From Microthrixaceae bacterium (GTDB lineage: Bacteria; Actinomycetota; Acidimicrobiia; Acidimicrobiales; Iamiaceae), in NCBI GenBank assembly GCA_016702505.1, contig JADJDU010000014.1, forward strand, positions 1 to 64,000: a stretch of 64,000 nucleotides of DNA, given 5' to 3'. The notes under the pieces are model-generated. The model searched no databases and was not told the DNA's origin. It saw nothing but the letters and a program-made list of their open reading frames with translations. A program made the translations under genes and the position numbers. Shown in pieces: positions 16,648-24,655 of this stretch. Numbering within the stretch: the first letter of the stretch is position 1; every line of letters starts with the position of its first letter.

Positions 16648-17675
16648 AGGCCCTTGACGACAAGATCGCCGAGTTCGCCCCCAAGGTTGGCGTCAAGCGG
16701 TCCTGTACGGCGTTCGGCGTGAACGAGCGGACCTATCGTCACCGCCGCCAACGAGGCGAGGGTCGGGCGCCGGTTCGGCCCTCGCGTGCCACCGGGCAAC
16801 CACCGCGGCCGCACCCTGCGTCGCTCACCGCTGCGGAGAAGGACGTGATCGTCGAGACGTTGTGCAGCGAGCGGTTCTGTGACCTGGCGCCGGCGCAGGT
16901 GTATTCGACGCTGCTTGATGAGGGCACCTACCTGTGTTCGGAACGCCAGATGTACCGGGTGCTCGAAGAACGCGGACTGGTGCGCGAACGGCGCCGTGGC
17001 GGTCACCAACGCGCCGGCGCCTACGGGGTCCCGCGCCTCGAGGCTGACGCCCCGAACAAGGTGTGGACCTGGGACATCACCGCCCTTCGAGGTCCGACCA
17101 AGGGCGTCAAGTACTTCGCGTACACGATCATCGACATCTTCTCTCGCAAGGTCGTGGGCTGGTCGATCCACGAAACCGAGTCCGAGACCCACGCCCGCCG
17201 CCTGATCGCCGAGGCATGTCGACGCTACGGCGTCGACCGCGACCAGCTCGTCATCCACGCTGATCGCGGGTCGCCGATGATCGCCGGCACCGTCGCCGAG
17301 CTGTTGAACGAGCTCGGCGTCGCCAAGTCGCACTCGAGGCCCCGGGTCTCCAACGACAACCCGTTCATCGAAGCCCACTTCAAGACGCTCAAGTACCGGC
17401 CCGACTACCCCGACCGGTTCGACTCCATCACCGCCGCCCGAGCGTGGATGCGATCGTTCGTGCACTGGTACAACCACGTGCACTACCACTCCGGCATCGG
17501 CTACCTGCGGCCCGCCGACCTCCACGACGGAAACCACACCGCCATCGTCGAGCACCGCCAGGCCGTCCTCGACGCCGCCGCCGCAGCTCACCCCGAACGC
17601 TTCACCCGCCGCCCCACCCCAGCCGAGGTCCCCACCAAGGCCTGGATCAACAAGCCATCCATCCAATCCGCATAG
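16644..17675 (+). CDS. IS3-family OrfB (rve integrase catalytic part)
   Basis: The 343-residue protein has SERFCDLAPAQVYSTLLDEG, then the catalytic core: VWTWDITALRGPTKG (first D), VIHADRGSPM (second D) and SNDNPFIEAHFKTLKYRPDY (E), and ends HWYNHVHYHSGIGYLRPADLH. All parts of an active DDE recombinase are present. Expression likely depends on coupling or on the -1 frameshift described for orfA. Confidence 0.9.
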   Translation: MKALDDKIAEFAPKVGVKRSCTAFGVNERTYRHRRQRGEGRAPVRPSRATGQPPRPHPASLTAAEKDVIVETLCSERFCDLAPAQVYSTLLDEGTYLCSERQMYRVLEERGLVRERRRGGHQRAGAYGVPRLEADAPNKVWTWDITALRGPTKGVKYFAYTIIDIFSRKVVGWSIHETESETHARRLIAEACRRYGVDRDQLVIHADRGSPMIAGTVAELLNELGVAKSHSRPRVSNDNPFIEAHFKTLKYRPDYPDRFDSITAARAWMRSFVHWYNHVHYHSGIGYLRPADLHDGNHTAIVEHRQAVLDAAAAAHPERFTRRPTPAEVPTKAWINKPSIQSA

Positions 17676-17699
17676 AACCCCGGCAAACGCCTATTGACA

Positions 17700-18053
17700 G
17701 GTTCCGGGTGGATCTGGTCGGCCCACCTCCGAGAAGCCATGACGGAGGTGTTTTCAGCGGTTGTGACTTCCGTTGGAGTCGGGGGGCGCGGAAGCGCCAG
17801 AGGATCGGCCCCTGGGTTCGCCACCCGGAGAGGCCCGATTCAACGATTCACAGCTGGGTCGACTGCAACCGCTGCTCTACCGCTTCCCCTCGAACACGTT
17901 CTCGCGGAAGCAACAACTCGATATCGGCACTCATAGACGACCAACTCGGCACCCGAGACGACCGAGAAGCCCACCAGCTCATCGGTCTCGGTTGAACGCG
18001 AGTACGTGCGCCACGCTGGGAAATACGGGTCGCGGAGTGCAGGAGCCGGGCTG
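17700..18053 (+). other. Region without a recognisable gene
   Basis: About 350 bp between the IS3 right end and the HAD-like gene. Frames on both strands are short, Arg/Pro-rich and lack ribosome sites. Nothing else is visible. Confidence 0.3.
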
Positions 18054-18613
18054 TCAGGAAGCGTCGGAGCTCCGCCGTTCCACGTCACGACGGAGCAGCC
18101 CCACCAGGCCTGGCCACGCGTCGACGGTTGTCGCCCAGTCCGGGACCTGAGAAGGCGCTACGTGATCCCCGAGTCCGCCGATGAAGAGGTACCGTCGATC
18201 GACTGTGGCGAGGTGTGCGAGCACATCCAGCCGGTCGTCGATGAAGTGAGTCACGCCGAGTTGCTCGCAGATCGGGTGCTTCTCGGGGCGCTTGCGTACA
18301 AAGTGAACGTTGCCGAGTGGGATCGCTCCGTCACCGGTCGCGCCGCGGGATCCGAGCCACCGGCGCGTGAACTCCGCGATCTTGGGTCCGGCCTTCGACA
18401 CGATGTGAACCCGATACTCGAACAGCTCAACCAGGTCCGCTACCGCTTCGAGTGCACCCTCAACTGCTGGCGTCTCCATCGGCCGATCACCGAAGAACGA
18501 CGTGTCCGATCCCTCCGCCACCCGATCCACCAGGACTCCCCCACGTCGATGCCCAGGACCGGCACGCGAGTCGGCCGGGCCAGGTCGAGGTGTCTCCCGT
18601 CGGCTGTCTTCAT
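18054..18613 (-). pseudogene. HAD-like protein, frameshifted in a homopolymer
   Basis: From an ATG at 18613 the protein reads MKTADGRHL ... VPVLGIDVG and then loses frame in a run of five C (18538-18542 on the plus strand). Adding one base gives GIDVGGVLVDRVAEGSDTSF followed by VHIVSKAGPKIAEFTRRWL and THFIDDRLDVLAHL, i.e. the HAD-type DxG start, the Ser/Lys motif II-III region and a DD motif IV. About 185 residues when repaired. This looks like a small HAD phosphatase-like protein of unknown substrate. It directly follows a transposase OrfA-like fragment on the same strand. Confidence 0.5.
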
Positions 18614-18766
18614 GACCCCGTACTGGTAGAGCCACCGGGCCCAAGTCGACTCGGCGATCCCCAACTGGTGGCACACCCCCTCCAGGTCGATGCCACCGGC
18701 CAGGAGATCCCGGCCTTCAGCGAGCTTTCGGTTGATCCGCTCTGGCGTGTGTCTGCGTCGAGCCAT
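18614..18766 (-). pseudogene. IS3 OrfA-like fragment
   Basis: MARRRHTPERINRKLAEGRD and CHQLGIAESTWARWLYQYG match the N-terminal helix-turn-helix of short IS3 OrfA proteins (about 90 residues), but the reading frame then runs into the HAD-like gene. It has a ribosome site (AGGAAAGG). Either it is a decayed insertion sequence or a small domesticated HTH regulator in front of the HAD gene. Confidence 0.5.
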
Positions 18767-18912
18767 CGGTGAATCCTTTCCTGCCTACGCCACCATGACG
18801 GACGCCCAACCGAGCCTTCCCATCTAGCTGCGGTGTGCCAGTACGTGGCGGCTTCGGTGAGAAGTCGTCCGTCAAGAAGACGCAACACAACCCCACAGCA
18901 GGAGGACCCGTA

Positions 18913-19065
18913 ATGGGCGACCGAAGCAACAAAAGCGAGCAGGCCAAAGCCCGCAGTGCCGAGCGCAAGGCGAAGCAGCGGCAACGAGGATCCACCAAGT
19001 TCAAGAACGGGAGCAACGACCACAACGGTGGCTCTCGAGGTCAGAGCGGTCAGCCCAAGCGCTGA
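18913..19065 (+). CDS. Small highly basic protein (50 aa)
   Basis: AGGAGG lies 7 nt upstream of the ATG at 18913, a strong ribosome site. The 50-residue product is Lys/Arg/Gln-rich (SEQAKARSAERKAKQRQRG) with a Gly/Ser/Asn tail, and is probably disordered and nucleic-acid binding. The open frame extends upstream to 18835 but without a ribosome site. No family recognised. It is the last gene before the tRNA-Arg scar. Confidence 0.55.
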   Translation: MGDRSNKSEQAKARSAERKAKQRQRGSTKFKNGSNDHNGGSRGQSGQPKR

Positions 19066-19170
19066 CACCAACCCCGTCCTAGGACTCCCGTCGCTACGTC
19101 TCGCCGAACACCTCGGAGCGAGTCAGTGCTCCGAGGTTTCCGCGTCGGTTGTTCCGATGCAGTGCTCAAA

Positions 19171-19215
19171 TCGGCACAAATCGGCACAAACCGCCCGGTG
19201 CAATTCCGGTGCAAT
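19171..19215 (+). repeat. Two sets of short direct repeats beside the tRNA-Arg fragment
   Basis: TCGGCACAAA occurs twice in tandem (19171-19190) and CCGGTGCAAT twice with an 11-bp period (19195-19204, 19206-19215). Short repeats spaced by one helical turn near an attachment site are typical arm-type binding sites of tyrosine recombinases. The GGCACAA core recurs beside the tRNA-Glu fragment at 50.7-51.05 kb. Confidence 0.5.
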
Positions 19216-19238
19216 CCCGCCTGGGTCCAGGCGCGGAA

Positions 19239-19268
19239 GAGGCGGCCTCCGGGACCGGGGACCGCCTC
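19239..19268. terminator. Hairpin downstream of the tRNA-Arg fragment
   Basis: GAGGCGG ... CCGCCTC with a GC-rich interior forms a strong stem-loop about 20 nt past the 3' end of the minus-strand tRNA fragment, where a tRNA terminator would be. No U-run is obvious. Confidence 0.45.
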
Positions 19269-19286
19269 TGAGCTGGGATATTCAGC

Positions 19287-19335
19287 TGGCGCGCTTGGAG
19301 GGACTCGAACCCCCAACCTTCTGATCCGTAGTCAG
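19287..19335 (-). tRNA. 3' fragment of tRNA-Arg(ACG), truncated
   Basis: On the minus strand the sequence has the complete anticodon arm (CTGA CTACGGA TCAG, anticodon ACG), the variable region, a T-arm (GGGGG TTCGAGT CCCTC), the 3' acceptor strand and an encoded CCA. The D-arm and 5' acceptor strand are absent: the sequence 5' of the anticodon arm is the end of the P450 gene, whose stop codon lies inside the fragment. This is how an attachment-site remnant of an integrative element in a tRNA gene looks; it is not a working tRNA. Confidence 0.7.
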
Positions 19336-20579
19336 GAGGTGAGTGACACGGGGAGGTGGTCGTAGCCGCGCAGGATCAACCGCTGGTTGTGTACGGGGTC
19401 TCCGGCTCGCTCCATCTGTGGGAAGCGGCGGACCAGTCGGCCGATCACCTCCTGGCCCTCCAATCGGGCCAGGGCCGCGCCCAGGCAGTGGTGGACGCCG
19501 CTGCCGAAGGAGACGTGCTCGCGGGCATCGGCACGGCCAAGGTCGAGTCGGTCGGCATCGGGGCCGAACTTGGCCGGGTCCCGGTTGGCAGCGCCGAGGC
19601 CGGTCATGACCATCTGGCCGGCCTCGACCTGGTGGCCATCGATCTCGAAGGGTTCGGTGGCGATCCGCCGGGAGAACTGGACAGGGCTGTCGAAGCGGAG
19701 CAGTTCCTCGATGGCGTTGGCATCGAGGGAGGGGTCCGACCTCAGGCGATCCAGCTGGTCCCGGTTGTCGAGTAGCGCGTTGGTGCCGTTTCCGATCAGG
19801 TTCACCGTGGTCTCATGGCCGGCCAGGAACAACAGGGTGACGTTGTCGATCAGTTCATGGTCCGACAGGACGTCGCCGTCGTCCTCGGCGCGGATCAGGG
19901 CGGTCAACAGGTCGTCGTCATCTCGACCCCGCTTCCATTCCACCGCGTCGGTCACCACCTCGTTCATCCGGTCCGATGCTTCCAAGATGGCCTTTCCGTT
20001 GGCCATCAGCAGCAGTGGGTCCAGCACCTGGGTAAGGGTGTGCGACCAAGCCCGGAGCTGGTCGCGGTCTCCTTCGGGCATGCCGAGCAGCTCGGAGATG
20101 ACGGTGAACGGCAGCGGGAAGGCCAGTTCTGCGATCAGGTCGACCGCCTCATCTCGCTCCGCTAGGTCATCGAGGATCTGATCGGTGATCTCTGCGGTAC
20201 GGGCTCTGATCTGTTCCACGGCACGTGGGGTGAAAGCCTTGGACACCAGGCGTCGAAGCCGGGTGTGGTCGGGTGGATCGATGTTCAAGATGGCGTGGCT
20301 CGCCCTTTGGGCTCGATCGGGGTCGAGGGCCAGCAGGCTCTCCCGTCGCCAGCCACCGTCGGGAAGTCGCCGTTCGTCGACGCTGGTGTTGGGGCGTCGG
20401 AGCACGGTGTGGACGTCGTCCCACCGGGTTATCAGCCAGGGCCCGCCCTGGGTGCGGCGGACCGGAGCCTGTTCTCTCAGGCGGCTGTACTGGTGGTAGG
20501 GGTTGTCGTAGTAGCCGGGCTCGAACGGGTTCAGTCCGGGGTCGGACTCGGCGTCGGGCTCGGCGGTGGGGCTGGACAT
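19332..20579 (-). CDS. Cytochrome P450 monooxygenase
   Basis: A 415-residue soluble bacterial P450. The I-helix oxygen-binding motif is FLAGHETTVNL (about residue 245), the ExxR of the K-helix is IEELLRFDSPVQFSRR (about 290) and the heme-cysteine loop is FGSGVHHCLGAALAR (about 355). It needs ferredoxin and reductase partners, not encoded nearby. Substrate cannot be told. The C-terminus DHLPVSLTS is normal for the family, so the gene is complete although its stop codon overlaps the tRNA-Arg scar. The next gene upstream, carD, is divergent. Confidence 0.9.
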   Translation of the reverse strand: MSSPTAEPDAESDPGLNPFEPGYYDNPYHQYSRLREQAPVRRTQGGPWLITRWDDVHTVLRRPNTSVDERRLPDGGWRRESLLALDPDRAQRASHAILNIDPPDHTRLRRLVSKAFTPRAVEQIRARTAEITDQILDDLAERDEAVDLIAELAFPLPFTVISELLGMPEGDRDQLRAWSHTLTQVLDPLLLMANGKAILEASDRMNEVVTDAVEWKRGRDDDDLLTALIRAEDDGDVLSDHELIDNVTLLFLAGHETTVNLIGNGTNALLDNRDQLDRLRSDPSLDANAIEELLRFDSPVQFSRRIATEPFEIDGHQVEAGQMVMTGLGAANRDPAKFGPDADRLDLGRADAREHVSFGSGVHHCLGAALARLEGQEVIGRLVRRFPQMERAGDPVHNQRLILRGYDHLPVSLTS

Positions 20580-20709
20580 GTCACGACAATACGCACGAAC
20601 CGATGAACTTGCACCCTTACTGCAACTTCATCGGGTTCTCTGGGTTGGCGGGCGGTCTGGCACAATGGAGGCCCCCATCCGTGGATCGCACGGATCGAAG
20701 TGGAGCCAG

Positions 20710-21189
20710 ATGTCCTTCAAGGTCAACGATCGCGTGGTCTACCCGCACCACGGCGCTGCCATCATCAAAAAGAAGCTCAAGCGTGAGCATCAGGGCGAGA
20801 CCAAGGAGTACTTCGTCCTAGAGATGGTCCACGGTGATCTGACCCTGTCAGTGCCGGTCGACAAGGCAGAGGAGGTGGGCATGCGCCCGCCCATCTCCAA
20901 GTCCGACGTGGAGGACCTCTTCCGCCTGATCGCCAAGCGAGACGTTCGCGAGCCGGCCAACTGGAGCCGCCGGTTCAAGAACCACCAGGAGAAGATGAAG
21001 TCAGGCGACGTCTACCAGGTGGCCGAAGTGGTTCGGAACCTGGCCCTGCGTGAAAAGGGTAAGGGTCTCTCCACTGCGGAGAAGTCCATGCTGGAGCGGG
21101 CTCGTGGCATCCTCGTGTCTGAGCTGAGCTTCGCTCTGAACGTGAGCGAGGAAGCCGCCCTCACCAAGTTGGAGAAGGGCCTGGAGTAG
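20710..21189 (+). CDS. carD: CarD-family transcriptional regulator
   Basis: The ATG at 20710 fits the family start (MSFKVNDRVVYPHHGAAIIK). The 159 residues cover the N-terminal RNA-polymerase-beta interaction (Tudor-like) domain and the C-terminal helical DNA-binding domain (AKRDVREPANWSRRFKNHQE, ALREKGKGLSTAEKSMLERA). The mycobacterial homologue (about 162 residues) stabilises the open promoter complex and is essential; Trp in the NWSRR segment matches the residue that wedges the bubble. It is followed by a strong terminator. Confidence 0.92.
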   Translation: MSFKVNDRVVYPHHGAAIIKKKLKREHQGETKEYFVLEMVHGDLTLSVPVDKAEEVGMRPPISKSDVEDLFRLIAKRDVREPANWSRRFKNHQEKMKSGDVYQVAEVVRNLALREKGKGLSTAEKSMLERARGILVSELSFALNVSEEAALTKLEKGLE

Positions 21190-21199
21190 GCCCTTGTCT

Positions 21200-21229
21200 G
21201 AACGGCTCAGCCCTTGGGCTCAGCCGTTC
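21200..21229. terminator. Bidirectional terminator between carD and the desaturase
   Basis: GAACGGCT ... AGCCGTTC has 8-bp perfect outer arms, with an inner CAGCCC/GGGCTC partly pairing, between two convergent genes. It probably stops transcription from both sides. Confidence 0.6.
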
Positions 21230-21245
21230 GGTTCAACTCGAACCG

Positions 21246-22358
21246 TCAGTCGACGGTTCCCATCTGACGTTCTTGGCGCCGGCTGAGGCGTCCGAGCTCC
21301 TCGGCATGGGCTAGGGCCGTCTGCACGTGCTCGTGCAGGGCAGCACGCTGAGCAGCGATCAGGTCTTCCAACTGTTCGCGGCGGCTGGCCAGTTCGGGAT
21401 CGTGGGCCAGAAGGTCGACGTCGACCTCGCCGGCACGGGCCCCGGCTCGGACGTTGGCCAGCGCGGCGCCGGCCTTGGCCCAATGGGCCTTGAACATGCC
21501 CATGTCGAACTGGCCGTCGCGGATTCGGGCTGCGGACTTCACCCGGGCCGGCGGCTCCTTGAGGTCCCGTACCACGCCGATCCAGCTCAGTGATTTGAGG
21601 ATGTAATAGGTGACGTCGAACTCCCACCAGAAGAAACCCTGGCGGGTGGCGGCCTGGTAGTAGTGGTGGTTGTTGTGCCAGCCCTCGCCCATGGTCAGGA
21701 AGGCGATGATGGCCGAGTTGCGGCTGGTGTCGGTGGTGGCGTAGCGGCGCCGGCCCATCACGTGCGCCAGCGAGTTCACGAAGAACGTGCAGTGCCACAA
21801 GGCCACCGTCGAACCCAGGAAGCCGAACACTAGGCCGCTCCAGCCACCGATCAGGTAGGACGCCACACCCACGGTCCACGGTGGGATCCAGTCGTGCTTG
21901 TTTAGGAAGCGCAGCTCCGGGAACTTGTTGAAGTCACGGATGTCGTCGGGGTTCCAGGCGTTGTTCTTGTCGCACAGGATCCAGCCGACGTGGCTCCACC
22001 AGAAACCCTTCTGCGGCGAGTGGAGGTCGAGGGGCGTGTCGCTGTAGCGGTGGTGGTTGCGGTGGTGGCTGGCCCACCACAGGGCACCCTTCTGTGCCGC
22101 CGATCCGCCTCCGAAGGCCAAGATGAACTGGAAGACCCGGTTGGTCTTGTAACTGCGATGAGAGAAGTACCGGTGGTAACCCCCGGTGATGAAGAACATC
22201 CGGCCCCAGAACAGGGCGAGGAACAACACCACGGCTGTTCGGGTGATGCCGGTCCAGAAGCTGAGCAGGACGAGGGCGTGGACCAAGAAGAACGGGAAGC
22301 TGGTCTTCCAGTTGACGCGCTCTTCGGGGGCCCGTTCGATGCCGTGGAGGATGCTCAA
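21246..22358 (-). CDS. Membrane acyl-CoA delta-9-type fatty acid desaturase
   Basis: 370 residues with the three histidine boxes of the di-iron desaturases: HRYFSH (about residue 62), HRNHHR (about 99) and HNNHH (about 231), separated by hydrophobic spans (FFLVHALVLLSFWTGI, TAVVLFLALFWG, IGGWSGLVFGFLG). It would insert a cis double bond in an acyl-CoA and adjust membrane fluidity. The C-terminal 100 residues are a charged, helical extension. A perfect 20-bp palindrome lies about 44 bp upstream of the start, so the gene is likely under TetR-type control. Confidence 0.9.
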   Translation of the reverse strand: MSILHGIERAPEERVNWKTSFPFFLVHALVLLSFWTGITRTAVVLFLALFWGRMFFITGGYHRYFSHRSYKTNRVFQFILAFGGGSAAQKGALWWASHHRNHHRYSDTPLDLHSPQKGFWWSHVGWILCDKNNAWNPDDIRDFNKFPELRFLNKHDWIPPWTVGVASYLIGGWSGLVFGFLGSTVALWHCTFFVNSLAHVMGRRRYATTDTSRNSAIIAFLTMGEGWHNNHHYYQAATRQGFFWWEFDVTYYILKSLSWIGVVRDLKEPPARVKSAARIRDGQFDMGMFKAHWAKAGAALANVRAGARAGEVDVDLLAHDPELASRREQLEDLIAAQRAALHEHVQTALAHAEELGRLSRRQERQMGTVD

Positions 22359-22401
22359 TGGGATCTCACTTCAAGGGGTCGGAGACCGGTGTTCCGTGCA
22401 G

Positions 22402-22421
22402 CCTACCTACCGGTAGGTAGG
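22402..22421. promoter_or_regulatory. Perfect 20-bp palindrome, candidate TetR operator of the desaturase
   Basis: CCTACCTACCGGTAGGTAGG is its own reverse complement and lies between the desaturase start (22358) and the divergent DUF305 gene (22529). It has the length and symmetry of a TetR-family operator. No regulator gene is adjacent. Confidence 0.7.
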
Positions 22422-22528
22422 GACTGTCAACGTGTTGTCGGACACGTCGCCGGAAGTGCCGCGTCGGTGCTGGTCGGTGACGGACGTGACAGCTGGCAAC
22501 GGCGTCAGCTCTGGCAGGATCTAGCGTC

Positions 22529-23257
22529 GTGAGCAGCACCGAGGGCGAGACGTCGATGGATCACTCTGGCGACCACGGCACGGAAACGACACGCAGCGGT
22601 ATGGGGCCGGGTCGGCTGGCCGTCCTGGTGGCGGCGGTGGCGTTCCTGGCCGGGGCGATCGGCTGGGCAGTCGGAGGTCGCCAGAGCGATCCGCTCAATT
22701 CGGCCGACGTGGGCTTCATGCAGGACATGACGCTGCACCACGATCAGGCCATCCAGATGTCGCTGCTCTTGTTGGGCAAGGAAGACGTCGACTCCGACCT
22801 GCTCCAGTACGCCCAGGAGATCGTGATCAGCCAACGCTTCGACCAAGGGGTGTTCAACGCCACCCTGGACCGGTTCGGTCATCGGTCGGCGCCCGATGAC
22901 ACGGTCATGGGTTGGATGGGTCACGCCATGGCCCCCGACGAGATGCCTGGCCTTGCCACCGAGGACCAGATGCGCCAGCTCCGCCAGGCCTCGGGCGAAG
23001 AAGCGGCCGCGTTGTGGATAGCGCTGATGAGCGAGCATCACCTGGGCGGAATGCACATGGCGGCCGAGGCCGTTGACCGAGGTCAGGACCAGACGGTTGT
23101 GAACCTGGCCCGCGGGAACCAGACCGTCCAGGCCGACGAGGTTCTCGAGCTGTCTCGCTACCGGCTTCGCAACGGCCTACCGATCCCCGACGGGTTCACC
23201 GATCCGGTCGAGGACGAGATGGTGCAGGCAAGGGTGGCCCAGATGCAGGGAGGCTGA
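22529..23257 (+). CDS. Membrane-anchored DUF305 protein
   Basis: A GTG start gives 242 residues: a His-containing acidic N-terminus, one membrane span at about 29-47 (LAVLVAAVAFLAGAIGWAVGG) and an outward-facing DUF305 domain. That domain has two His-Met motif helices, VGFMQDMTLHHDQAIQMSLL and MSEHHLGGMHMAAEAV, which in relatives such as CopM bind copper. The spacing of about 110 residues between motifs is typical. A role in periplasmic metal binding is likely but not proven. It is followed by a permease-like gene on the same strand, 43 bp away. Confidence 0.8.
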   Translation: MSSTEGETSMDHSGDHGTETTRSGMGPGRLAVLVAAVAFLAGAIGWAVGGRQSDPLNSADVGFMQDMTLHHDQAIQMSLLLLGKEDVDSDLLQYAQEIVISQRFDQGVFNATLDRFGHRSAPDDTVMGWMGHAMAPDEMPGLATEDQMRQLRQASGEEAAALWIALMSEHHLGGMHMAAEAVDRGQDQTVVNLARGNQTVQADEVLELSRYRLRNGLPIPDGFTDPVEDEMVQARVAQMQGG

Positions 23258-23300
23258 GCCATCCCCCCGGCGAGTGTTCTGACATGCCAATGTCAGAACC

Positions 23301-24473
23301 GTGCAGGAACCGACCGCGCCGGCTGAGACCGCGGCAACCGACACGGGTCCAACGCCCGAGGTCCGAACCGTAGCTGGTGACGCCATGCCGGCCTGGGTGC
23401 CACGAGCCATCGTGGTCTTTCTCTTCGGCGTAGCCGGATTGGTCACCATCCGATGGTTGCTCCAGGAGCTTCAGTCGTTCCTCGTGATCCTGGTGGTTTC
23501 GCTGTTCTTGTCCTTCGCCCTCGAGCCGGCGGTCAACTGGCTGAACCGTCACGGCATCCGGCGCGGTCTGGCCACGGGCATGGTCATGGTCGGCTCGCTG
23601 GTGGCCACTGTGGCCTTCCTGATCCTGCTTGGACAGGCGTTGTTCACCCAGGTGTCCGACTTCATCGAAGACCTTCCCAACCGGGTCGAGCGCATCGAGC
23701 ACCAGGTGAACGACCGCTTCGACACGGAGTTCGAGACCGACGAACTGGTCAAGGAGGTGCAGAGCGAAGACGTCCAGGGTCTGGCCACAGATCTGGGGAC
23801 CCGGGCGCTCGATCTGGGCATCTCTGCTCTGGGATTGCTGTTCAACCTGTTCACCATCGCCCTCTTCACCTTCTACATGGTCGCCGACGGACCCCGGTTC
23901 CGGCGGAGCGTGTTGTCCTTTCTGCCAGCTAGCCGTCAGGAACGAGTGGCTCACGGATGGGAGATAGCCATCCAAAAGACCGGTGGCTACATCTACTCCC
24001 GGGGCGTGCTGGCCTTCGCTTCAGCGGTCGCCACCACCGTCGTCCTGGAGATCCTCGACGTCGACTATGCGCTGGCGCTCGGCCTATGGACGGGTTTGGT
24101 GAGCCAGTTCATTCCCACGATCGGCACCTACCTGGCTGGCGCTCTGCCGGTCCTGGTGGCCTTGCTGGACGACCCCGGCCATGCCCTCATGATCCTGGCC
24201 TTCCTACTGATCTACCAGCAGATAGAGAACTATGTGTTCGCCCCCAAGATCACCGCTCGGACCATGGACCTTCACCCGGCTGTGGCCTTCGGAACGGTGA
24301 TGGTGGGTGCGGCCCTCTTTGGTGGGGTTGGGGCCCTGATCGCTCTGCCCGCCGCCGCAGTGATCCAGGCAGTGGCCACTACCTATCTGTCCCGTCACGA
24401 GGTGATCGATTCGATCATGACCCGAGACCACAGCAAATCGTCCTCGGGTCGCGAGGCGCGCAAGCCTTCCTAG
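23301..24473 (+). CDS. AI-2E/PerM-family membrane permease
   Basis: 390 residues from a GTG start. A Thr/Pro-rich N-terminus precedes about eight membrane spans, among them AIVVFLFGVAGLVTIRWLL, SFLVILVVSLFLSFALEPAV and LFNLFTIALFTFYMV. Family hallmarks are ALEPAVNWLNRHGIRRGLA, FIPTIGTYLAGALPVLVALL and LIYQQIENYVFAPKI. Members export small molecules or act as Na+/H+ antiporters; the substrate cannot be assigned. The stop is followed directly by an intergenic repeat that can form a hairpin. Confidence 0.85.
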   Translation: MQEPTAPAETAATDTGPTPEVRTVAGDAMPAWVPRAIVVFLFGVAGLVTIRWLLQELQSFLVILVVSLFLSFALEPAVNWLNRHGIRRGLATGMVMVGSLVATVAFLILLGQALFTQVSDFIEDLPNRVERIEHQVNDRFDTEFETDELVKEVQSEDVQGLATDLGTRALDLGISALGLLFNLFTIALFTFYMVADGPRFRRSVLSFLPASRQERVAHGWEIAIQKTGGYIYSRGVLAFASAVATTVVLEILDVDYALALGLWTGLVSQFIPTIGTYLAGALPVLVALLDDPGHALMILAFLLIYQQIENYVFAPKITARTMDLHPAVAFGTVMVGAALFGGVGALIALPAAAVIQAVATTYLSRHEVIDSIMTRDHSKSSSGREARKPS

Positions 24474-24475
24474 GA

Positions 24476-24555
24476 CTGGATCCGCCGAAAGGCAGAGCCT
24501 TCCGGCGGAGTGGTCGCCGGCCTGCTGGCCGACGCCTTCGCTGCTATGACCCGGA
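24476..24555 (+). repeat. Intergenic hairpin repeat family 2, copy 1
   Basis: About 80 bp starting CTGGATCCGCCGAAAGGC and containing a TCCGCCG/CGGCGGA stem. It closely matches 41934-42014. Both copies begin right after the stop codon of a plus-strand gene, so they may act as terminators. Confidence 0.6.
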
Positions 24556-24655
24556 TTCATCTGGGTGAACATCCAGGAAGGGGAGCATGACCCAGTTTCG
24601 ATTGGTGGATCGAGCAGGGACAGTTGGCGTCGCCTGCTCAGGGCGGGCTGTGGCG

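Larger units (their letters stand above)
16178..17699 (+). mobile_element. IS3-family insertion sequence, copy 2
   Basis: Ends are imperfect inverted repeats: TGTCAGACTAGGGGTGTCCG at the left and the reverse complement of the right end TGTCAATAGGCGTTTGCCG. Both IS3 copies are followed at the right by TTGACA(C/G)GTTCCG, so part of that string may belong to the element. orfA and orfB are intact. The element separates a small gene at 15835-16167 from the following DNA. Confidence 0.65.

Noticed and set aside
17588..18150. Several overlapping frames after the IS3 right end
   Set aside because: None has a coherent protein pattern or ribosome site; all overlap each other on different strands.
19171..19215. 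Short direct repeats as a CRISPR array
   Set aside because: Units are only 10 bp and adjacent or spaced by one helical turn, with no spacers of CRISPR length and no cas genes in the window.
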